Source: Porphyrobacter sp.
GTDB lineage: Bacteria; Pseudomonadota; Alphaproteobacteria; Sphingomonadales; Sphingomonadaceae
Direction: 5' to 3'
NCBI GenBank assembly: GCA_021732945.1
Contig: JAKFWB010000385.1
Span: 1 to 13,082 of the forward strand
Length of the DNA stretch: 13,082 bases
Shown here: piece after piece, positions 7,703 to 13,082 of the stretch
How the letters are laid out: each line of letters starts with the position of its first letter
Position numbering within the stretch: position 1 is the stretch's first letter
Translations under genes and position numbers: made by a program
Notes under the pieces: generated by a model
Told to the model about the DNA's origin: nothing
Database searches by the model: none
The model's input: only the letters and a program-made list of their open reading frames with translations

Positions 7703-7711
7703 CAAATTTCG

Positions 7712-7716
7712 CTCCT
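7712..7716 (-). promoter_or_regulatory. Ribosome binding site of the monooxygenase gene
   Basis: AGGAG on the minus strand, nine bases before ATG 7700-7702 and six before the preceding TTG. It fixes the start to one of these two adjacent codons. Confidence 0.6.
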
Positions 7717-7923
7717 ATGGCTTTGCAAATGCGATACCCGACACTCGTTTGTCCAGAATTGGCCTGATCTGGCTAACGGAGCTGCTGCTACTGGGGTTTG
7801 GGTCAGGCGGGGCTCTTCGGCTCTGCGTTCGGTACGTCGCAATGGCCCAATGCTGCGAGCATACGCCTTGCCCTCAACTATTTTACCTCTCCCCCTGACA
7901 GTCTGAGTGATCTGGTGTCGGCC

Positions 7924-8739
7924 CTAACCCTGCCAACCGATGGCCCTGCTTGCACTGCGCGCCACACCAGTGATCCTATCGATTTTGGCCTTGCTGAAAA
8001 ACGTCTTTTGGTCCGCACGAGCCAAGACACTCATCGTCGCGACCAAGCGATCTTGTGAATCCAGAACCGGCACCGACGTCGCCGATAGTCCCGGTACGAC
8101 AGTTCCGTAAGTCCTGGCGAAACCCACACGCCTGGCCTCCTCAATTTGCGCGGCAAGTTCGAGGTCATCGACGACAATACCCTCAGCCCGCTCGCGTTCG
8201 ACCCGTTCCCTGGTCTGTTCAGGAGGGCAATGCGTCAGAAAGAGGATCCCGGTCGACGATGTCTGCAATGGCAAGACCGATCCCGTGTGCAGAGATGTAA
8301 ACAGCGGCATTCCACCATCGATCCAGCGAATGACAGTTGGGCCGTAATCGCCCCACACGGAAAGCAAACCGGTAGTTTTCATTTCTGCCAAAAGATCTTC
8401 CAAATGCTCCGCGGCTATGCGCACAGTGTCCAGCCGTGCCATTGCCGCCAGGCCAAGACGGACCGTGAGCCCCCCCAAATAATACCGCCCGCTCCGTTCG
8501 TCCTGTTCGGCCACCCCGGTATTCACAAAGGAAAGCAAATACCGGTGGGCTTGGCTGCGGGACAGACCTGAATGTTCTGCCACTTCGCGGAGAAAGGCCC
8601 CTTCACCTCCTCCAGTCTCCACTAAAACCAATAAAACGCGCACCCCAATTTCAACTGACTGAATAGATTTCCTCTTATCATTACTTTCATTGAGCCCATT
8701 TTCAAAATCTTCATTAGTTTTCTTCATATCGTGGTCCAT
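7924..8739 (-). CDS. IclR-family transcriptional regulator
   Basis: A 271-residue IclR-type regulator. Residues about 49-70 form the winged helix-turn-helix (FLREVAEHSGLSRSQAHRYL), followed by the wing with GRYYLGG and the linker helix. The C-terminal effector domain from about residue 105 includes GLLSVWGDYGPTVIRWIDGG, the LPLQTSSTGILFL segment typical of the family, and GLSATSVPVLD. IclR proteins often control aromatic or short-chain-acid catabolism in answer to a pathway metabolite, so the flanking monooxygenase, PrpE and Rieske genes are candidate targets. About 28 residues before the HTH are Lys/Asn/Glu/Asp-rich and encoded by AT-rich DNA unlike the neighbours. The start may be ATG 8737-8739 or ATG 8725-8727 (GGA nearby); neither has a strong ribosome site. 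Confidence 0.9.
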   Translation of the reverse strand: MDHDMKKTNEDFENGLNESNDKRKSIQSVEIGVRVLLVLVETGGGEGAFLREVAEHSGLSRSQAHRYLLSFVNTGVAEQDERSGRYYLGGLTVRLGLAAMARLDTVRIAAEHLEDLLAEMKTTGLLSVWGDYGPTVIRWIDGGMPLFTSLHTGSVLPLQTSSTGILFLTHCPPEQTRERVERERAEGIVVDDLELAAQIEEARRVGFARTYGTVVPGLSATSVPVLDSQDRLVATMSVLARADQKTFFSKAKIDRITGVARSASRAIGWQG

Positions 8740-8965
8740 TATTTCAAATTTATCAAGTATGGCGATGATGAGTGAGATACAAGGCGCTTTCCCTCAACTG
8801 TGGATCGGCGTCGAGCAAAATTCGGTGCACGGATTCGTCTGAAAAGATGATCAGCGACGTGTAGTGGGTTCATCTGCTTACACAAACTCCTTGAACCGGA
8901 TTGTCTCGCGGAGGTCTTCGATAGGTATGGTCGATAGCGACTTTTAAGACTGGCCTGGCTGAGGA

Positions 8966-10855
8966 TCAAAGTTCATCAAACTGCGCGGCGATAGCTTTGG
9001 GTATGGCCGGGTCATCGATCGTTGGTGGCACACTGAAAGGTTCGCGATCAACGATCTTGCGCAGCAGATTGCGAAGGATCTTTCCCGATCGGGTCTTCGG
9101 CAATTGATCAACCACATACACGGTCTTTAATGCCGCGACGGCACCCAGTTCAGCGCGCACGGCCGAGATTGCAAGTCCGGCAATCGCGCCTTCATCCGCT
9201 GCCCCAGACTGTGCGGTTATGAAGGCGACCGGCGCCATGCCCTTGACGGCGTCTTTTGCGCCCACCACCGCGCATTCGCTGACCTCCGCAAGCCGCGCCA
9301 CAATTTCCTCCATCTGACCGGTAGAAAGTCGGTGGCCTGCGACATTGATGATGTCATCGGTCCGCCCCATGATGTGGAGAAACCCGACGCCGTCACAATA
9401 GCCAGAATCGCCCGTTTCGTAATAGCCTGGAAAGCTGGCGAAGTTTTTCGCAAAGGCAGCTTGGTTGTTCCACAGCGTCCGAAAGGCTCCAGGCGGCAGG
9501 GGTGTCTGAATGACAACGTTGCCGCTTTCGCCTTCGTCCACTGCGGTGCCATCGTCGCGCAGAATTGCAAATTTGTAGCCGGGCACTGCAAGCCCCGCGC
9601 TGCCTGGTTTGCGCCGCAAATCGCCCATCGCGAAACATGAGGCGATGGCCGGCCAACCCAGCTCGGTCTGCCACCAGTGATCAAACACTGGCAGCCCGCT
9701 TTCCTGCTCAAGCCATTCAATGGTTGCGGGGTCCGCGCGCTCACCTGCGAGGAAGATCGCGCGGCATTCGCCCGTGCCGATCTCTTTCAAGAATCTTGCT
9801 TCGGGATCTTCCTTGCGGATCGCCCGGATCGCAGTGGGTGCAGTAAAGAAGGTTCTGACCTTGTTGCGTGTAATCGTCCGCCAGAAAGTGCCAGCATCCG
9901 GCGTGCCAACCGGTTTCCCCTCGAACAATACAGAAGTTCCTCCCACCAGCAACGGCCCATAGACGATGTAACTGTGGCCAACGACCCAGCCAACGTCCGA
10001 TGCCGCCCAGAACGCGTCACCCGAACCAATGCCATAGATATTCTCCATGGACCACGAAAGCGCAACAGCATGGCCTCCATTGTCGCGCACGACACCCTTG
10101 GGAATGCCGGTAGTTCCCGAGGTGTAGAGGATATAGAGCGGGTCCCCCGAAACGAGCGACACACAGGCTGGCATTGGATCGCTTGCGGTGCGGTTGCGCA
10201 GTTCCTGCCAATCAATATCCCGCTCATGGCCAAGGTCGGCCGTCAGCCGCTCGCGCTGTAGAAGGACGACATGTTCAACGCTGTGCAACGAAAGTTCGAC
10301 CGCCTCATCAACCAAAGGTTTGTAGGCAATGACCCTCGCCCCTTCGAGCCCGCACGAAGCGGTCAGGATTACCTTGGGTTTGGCATCATCAATCCGCTTG
10401 GCAAGTTCCGGTGCGGCGAATCCGCCGAAAACCACCGAATGGATCGCGCCCAATCGTGCGCAAGCCAGCATCGCGAAGGCCGTCTCGGGCACCATCGGCA
10501 TGAAGATGACGACCCGGTCGCCCTTCGACACACCCAGGCTGGCAAGCATCGCCGCCACCCGTCCCGTTTCCATCAGCAGCTGTGAATAGGTGAAGCTGCG
10601 AAAGGCACCTGTAGAAGGGCTGTCGTAGTTCAGTGCAACTGCATCGCCGCGTCCTGCCAGGACATGCCTGTCCAGGCAATTGTGGCAGGTGTTGAGAATC
10701 CCGTCGGAAAACCAGCCCTTATCTTCGTCATAGGTCAGCCGGGGCTCCGAAAACCAGTCCAACGTCTGCGCGGCGTCCGCCCAAAAGCCTTCAGGGTCTT
10801 CGGCAGCGTGACGAAACGCTTCGGCATATGACTGATTGTGCTGTTTTTCGGTCAT
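8966..10855 (-). CDS. prpE: Propionyl-CoA synthetase-type acyl-CoA synthetase (PrpE)
   Basis: An AMP-forming acyl-CoA synthetase close to PrpE, turning propionate (or a related C3 acid), ATP and CoA into the acyl-CoA. Numbered from the upstream ATG at 10867, motifs are YTSGTTGIPKG at 248-258 followed by VVRDNGGHAVAL, which is the propionyl- rather than acetyl-CoA synthetase form. WWQTE is at 398-402, GYYETGDSG at 481-489, GRTDDIINVAGHR at 501-513, and the PKTRSGK loop has catalytic Lys596, the usual acetylation site. AGGA at 10867-10870 (complement) overlaps that upstream ATG but is eleven bases before ATG 10853-10855, so I choose the latter, giving 629 residues. It follows the EamA transporter by 42 bases on the same strand, probably one operon. 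A role in using a C3 fragment released from a side chain is inference; it could equally be ordinary propionate metabolism. Confidence 0.9.
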   Translation of the reverse strand: MTEKQHNQSYAEAFRHAAEDPEGFWADAAQTLDWFSEPRLTYDEDKGWFSDGILNTCHNCLDRHVLAGRGDAVALNYDSPSTGAFRSFTYSQLLMETGRVAAMLASLGVSKGDRVVIFMPMVPETAFAMLACARLGAIHSVVFGGFAAPELAKRIDDAKPKVILTASCGLEGARVIAYKPLVDEAVELSLHSVEHVVLLQRERLTADLGHERDIDWQELRNRTASDPMPACVSLVSGDPLYILYTSGTTGIPKGVVRDNGGHAVALSWSMENIYGIGSGDAFWAASDVGWVVGHSYIVYGPLLVGGTSVLFEGKPVGTPDAGTFWRTITRNKVRTFFTAPTAIRAIRKEDPEARFLKEIGTGECRAIFLAGERADPATIEWLEQESGLPVFDHWWQTELGWPAIASCFAMGDLRRKPGSAGLAVPGYKFAILRDDGTAVDEGESGNVVIQTPLPPGAFRTLWNNQAAFAKNFASFPGYYETGDSGYCDGVGFLHIMGRTDDIINVAGHRLSTGQMEEIVARLAEVSECAVVGAKDAVKGMAPVAFITAQSGAADEGAIAGLAISAVRAELGAVAALKTVYVVDQLPKTRSGKILRNLLRKIVDREPFSVPPTIDDPAIPKAIAAQFDEL

Positions 10856-10897
10856 GGCTTCATGCATCCTGGGTTGCGCATTCGAAGAGTCTCGGGG

Positions 10898-11818
10898 CTA
10901 TCGACGTGAAATGGCGATCGCGGCGATGATCATGATCGCGCCCACAAAATGATATGAATATAGATATTCGCCAAGGAGCGGTATGGCGAGTCCGACCCCG
11001 AACACCGTCGGCAAGTTCATGTAAACCCCTGCGCGAACCGATCCGATCAGTACTACCGAACGGTTGAACAGACCATAGGCGGCAAGCGAGGGAAATATCC
11101 CGACATACAGAACGGTAGCCACGACTTCGACCGACGGCAAGGACAGGCCCTCGCTGGCCAGCATGGCGAAATAGGGTATTGCCAAAGACGCCGCGCCGAT
11201 CGCAAAAAGGGTGGCGAGCAAGCTGAGGTGATGCACGGCCGGCGCCTTGCGAAGGAAGGTGGCGTAGGCCGAATAAAGGAATACGGCCGTCACCGCGAGC
11301 AAATCCCCGCGGTTGAGTGCGCCCCATTGCAGGGAAAACGGATGCCCTTGAGTGACGATCCACACGACCCCCGCAAACGATAGTCCGGCGCCGAGAGCAA
11401 GAAGTGGACGCAACCGCTCCCCAAACACAACCGCAGGTATCACCATCGTCATGATGGGCATGATGGCTTGCAGCATCAGGCTGTTGGTTGCAGTAGTATA
11501 CTGTAGACCCGCATAGACGAGGTAGCTGAACAGCCCGACACCAAAAAAACCGAGCGGCATAAGCACTGGCCAAGACTCGCGCAGAGATTGCCTATCGTCC
11601 ATGATATGTCGCCAGGCGAAAGGAAGCACGAACAGAAAAGCAACCATCCACCTCCAGAATGCAAGCGACGTGGGTGAGATCAAGTCACGCGCTGCGCGGG
11701 CGACAATCGGATTCAAAGCCCAGAAAAAGGATGCCAGGCAAAGCAGCAAGGTTGGCGAGTTCCAGACTCCCGATCGCGCGTCTCGCCAGACAGAGAGACC
11801 ACGGGCAAGCGTGCTCAA
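10898..11818 (-). CDS. EamA/DMT-superfamily inner-membrane transporter
   Basis: A 306-residue drug/metabolite transporter with two repeated EamA domains (about residues 25-155 and 170-300) and ten predicted membrane helices, of usual length. Typical features are the first helix LLLCLASFFWALNPIVARAA, AFWRW after it, and GLQYTTATNSLMLQAIMPI plus VFGERL at the end of the first repeat. The second repeat has FGVGLAIPLLGEYLYSYHFVGA. The family exports or imports small metabolites and the substrate is not predictable. No ATG is available ahead of the first helix: the frame, open back to a TGA near 11873, offers a TTG at 11816-11818 with a weak GGAT seven bases upstream. It probably leads an operon with prpE and diverges from the Rieske gene. 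Confidence 0.88.
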   Translation of the reverse strand: MSTLARGLSVWRDARSGVWNSPTLLLCLASFFWALNPIVARAARDLISPTSLAFWRWMVAFLFVLPFAWRHIMDDRQSLRESWPVLMPLGFFGVGLFSYLVYAGLQYTTATNSLMLQAIMPIMTMVIPAVVFGERLRPLLALGAGLSFAGVVWIVTQGHPFSLQWGALNRGDLLAVTAVFLYSAYATFLRKAPAVHHLSLLATLFAIGAASLAIPYFAMLASEGLSLPSVEVVATVLYVGIFPSLAAYGLFNRSVVLIGSVRAGVYMNLPTVFGVGLAIPLLGEYLYSYHFVGAIMIIAAIAISRR

Positions 11819-11865
11819 AACCAGGATCCAAACAGGCCAAACAGCACTTGCGCAAGCGCAGAATT

Positions 11866-11895
11866 TTGCATATCATGCATCGCATTGCCTATAGT
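11866..11895 (+). promoter_or_regulatory. Candidate promoter of the Rieske oxygenase gene
   Basis: TATAGT at 11890-11895 is a good -10 match, with a poor -35 candidate TTGCAT at 11866-11871 and an 18-base spacer. It lies in an AT-rich gap 48 bases before the ATG. A poor -35 is common in regulated or activator-dependent promoters. Prediction only. Confidence 0.4.
11867..11879. promoter_or_regulatory. Palindrome TGCAT-ATC-ATGCA, possible operator
   Basis: A perfect inverted repeat with five-base arms and a three-base centre, overlapping the candidate -35 region of the Rieske gene promoter and lying 49 bases upstream of the divergent transporter start. Could bind a dimeric regulator such as the IclR protein; unproven. 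Confidence 0.35.
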
Positions 11896-11897
11896 GT

Positions 11898-11916
11898 TTG
11901 AATTTTTTAGATTCAA
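11898..11916. promoter_or_regulatory. Inverted repeat TTGAAT-N7-ATTCAA, possible operator
   Basis: A perfect six-base inverted repeat separated by TTTTTAG, directly downstream of the candidate -10, around where transcription would start. That is a classical repressor position. Regulator unknown; the only one encoded here is IclR-type. Confidence 0.4.
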
Positions 11917-11942
11917 GCCAAGAGAGCTGTACGGAGAGAAGT

Positions 11943-13082
11943 ATGTCTGGAATCCCCAACCTTGTCGACAATGTCGAATCGAATCAGTCGCGCGAAATTT
12001 TCTGGGATAAGGACGTATACAACCTTGAGTTGGAAAGGATTTTTGCTCGTTCGTGGCTGTTTCTGGGGCACGAGTCGCTCCTTCCCAAGCCCGGCGATTT
12101 CATCACCACCTATATGGCTGAAGACAAGGTCATCCTGTCGCATCAGCAAGATGGCTCGTTCCGGGCGTTCATCAATTCGTGCACCCATCGCGGCAACCAG
12201 ATTTGCCACGCCGACAGCGGCAATGCCAAGGCGTTCGTCTGCAACTACCACGGCTGGGTTTACGGTCAGGACGGCAGTCTGGTCGATGTCCCGCTCGAAA
12301 CGCGGTGCTATCATGGCCAGCTCGACAAGGCGAAGCTGGGCGCCAAGCACGTTCGGGTAGAGACGTACAAGGGCTTCATTTTCGGCTGCGGCGATGCCGA
12401 CGCGCCAAGTCTGGAGGAATATCTGGGCGAATTCCGTTGGTACCTCGATACGATCTGGGAAGGTGCCGGAGGCGGGCTGGAGCTGCTGGGCCCGCCGATG
12501 AAAAGTCTTCTGGCCTGCAATTGGAAGGTGCCGACAGAGAATTTCATCGGCGATGGCTACCATGTCGGCTGGACCCACGCCGGCGCCTTGGCCCAGATCG
12601 GCGGCGAACTTGCCGGTCTGTCCGGGAACCGGGCGGACCTGCCCTTTGAAAGTCTGGGCTATCAGTTCACAACCCGGCACGGGCATGGATTCGGAGTGAT
12701 CAACAACGCCGCCCCGGCGATCCACGTCAAGCGCGATGGCTGGGCAAAATTCCTTGCCGACACCCGCGCTGAAGTTGGCCGAAAGTTCGGACCGGAGCGT
12801 GAAGAACTTTATGTTGGCCACTGGAACTGCTCGATCTTCCCGAGCTGCTCGTTCCTTTACGGAACCAATACGTTCAAGGTCTGGCATCCGCGTGGCCCGC
12901 ACGAGATTGAAGTGTGGACCTACACGATGGTGCCGCGTGACGCCGACGCGGAAACTAAGAGCATGATCCAGCGCGAAGCCACCCGGAGTTTCGGCACTGC
13001 CGGAACGCTGGAAAGCGACGATGGCGAGAACATGTCGTCGTGCACCTTTGTCAACCGCGGAACCATCACCCGCGACGGCCGG
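11943..13082 (+). CDS. Rieske aromatic ring-hydroxylating dioxygenase, large (alpha) subunit, 3' end outside window
   Basis: An open frame of 380 codons from ATG 11943 that runs off the right edge; full family members have about 430-460 residues. The Rieske [2Fe-2S] ligands are Cys80 and His82 (CTHRGN) and Cys100 and His103 (CNYHGW). The catalytic domain shows ENFIGDGYHVGWTH with Asp204, the electron-bridging Asp of the family, and iron ligands His207 and His212; the Asp iron ligand would be near the C-terminal end of what is visible or beyond. The opening (REIFWDKDVYNLELERIFAR, SWLFLGHES, PGDF) and the KGFIFG segment resemble PAH/biphenyl-type large subunits of sphingomonads. It dihydroxylates or hydroxylates an aromatic ring with electrons from a ferredoxin/reductase encoded elsewhere. 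GGAG at 11933-11936 is six bases before the ATG. It diverges from the EamA gene. A beta subunit, if any, would lie beyond the window. Confidence 0.92.
   Translation, partial: MSGIPNLVDNVESNQSREIFWDKDVYNLELERIFARSWLFLGHESLLPKPGDFITTYMAEDKVILSHQQDGSFRAFINSCTHRGNQICHADSGNAKAFVCNYHGWVYGQDGSLVDVPLETRCYHGQLDKAKLGAKHVRVETYKGFIFGCGDADAPSLEEYLGEFRWYLDTIWEGAGGGLELLGPPMKSLLACNWKVPTENFIGDGYHVGWTHAGALAQIGGELAGLSGNRADLPFESLGYQFTTRHGHGFGVINNAAPAIHVKRDGWAKFLADTRAEVGRKFGPEREELYVGHWNCSIFPSCSFLYGTNTFKVWHPRGPHEIEVWTYTMVPRDADAETKSMIQREATRSFGTAGTLESDDGENMSSCTFVNRGTITRDGR

Noticed and set aside
7759..7776. Short hairpin TTGGCC-N6-GGCTAA in the gap before the monooxygenase gene
   Set aside because: Six pairs including one G-T, no T run and no clear tie to a gene end; likely chance.
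7880..7885. TAAAAT on the minus strand as a -10 box for the monooxygenase gene
   Set aside because: No acceptable -35 hexamer at 16-18 bases and it lies nearly 180 bases before the start codon; evidence too thin.
8927..8947. GTCG-ATAG-CGAC followed by TTTT as a plus-strand terminator downstream of prpE
   Set aside because: Only a four-base stem and on the wrong strand to end prpE transcription.
8739..8969. 76-codon minus-strand open frame between prpE and the IclR gene
   Set aside because: TTG start overlapping the prpE stop, Arg/Ser-rich composition with no recognisable domain, and no ribosome site; it fills a promoter gap and is better read as non-coding.
11913..12902. Long (329-codon) minus-strand open frame opposite the Rieske gene
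   Set aside because: It lies wholly opposite the clear Rieske large-subunit frame, whose metal-ligand motifs prove the coding strand; long antisense frames are expected in GC-rich DNA.

Overview
The window looks like a catabolic gene cluster from a GC-rich, Gram-negative proteobacterium. A sphingomonad-type alphaproteobacterium is the best guess. This rests on gene content (VAO/PCMH flavoproteins, vanillin-dehydrogenase-like ALDH, Rieske dioxygenase resembling sphingomonad PAH-type large subunits, TIGR02444-family protein), gene style and a lipoprotein cytochrome c. It is not a taxonomic proof. No rRNA, tRNA, CRISPR, insertion sequence or integrase was seen.

Left block, + strand, about 1-5794, is a compact operon-like run with gaps of 43, 24, -4, 18 and 32 bases. 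The order is: (1) the 3' part of a vanillyl-alcohol-oxidase / p-cresol-methylhydroxylase flavoprotein, interrupted by an in-frame TAG at 99-101; (2) an aromatic-type aldehyde dehydrogenase; (3) a UbiD-family (hydroxy)arylic acid decarboxylase; (4) its small zinc-ribbon D subunit; (5) a second, strongly diverged VAO/PCMH-family flavoprotein; (6) a lipoprotein cytochrome c. Read as a pathway: a para-alkyl or para-hydroxymethyl phenol is oxidised to the aldehyde (flavoprotein, electrons to cytochrome c), then to the 4-hydroxybenzoate-type acid (ALDH). The acid is then decarboxylated without O2 to a phenol or guaiacol (UbiD + D subunit). The prenyl-FMN synthase (UbiX/B subunit) needed by UbiD is not in the window.

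Middle and right block, - strand, 11818 down to 5787: an EamA/DMT transporter, a PrpE-type propionyl-CoA synthetase, an IclR-family regulator, an NtaA/SnaA/DszA-type FMNH2-dependent monooxygenase, and a TIGR02444-family protein whose end overlaps the cytochrome gene convergently. The 226-base gap 8740-8965 and the 221-base gap 7703-7923 hold no convincing gene; each is the presumed promoter region of the gene to its left.

Far right, + strand from 11943 to the window edge: the first 380 codons of a Rieske ring-hydroxylating dioxygenase large subunit, transcribed divergently from the transporter across a 124-base AT-rich control region with two inverted repeats. Overall the genes suggest an aromatic-compound degradation island in which side-chain oxidation, decarboxylation, ring hydroxylation and C3-acid activation sit together under a likely IclR-type regulator. 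The actual substrate cannot be read from the sequence.
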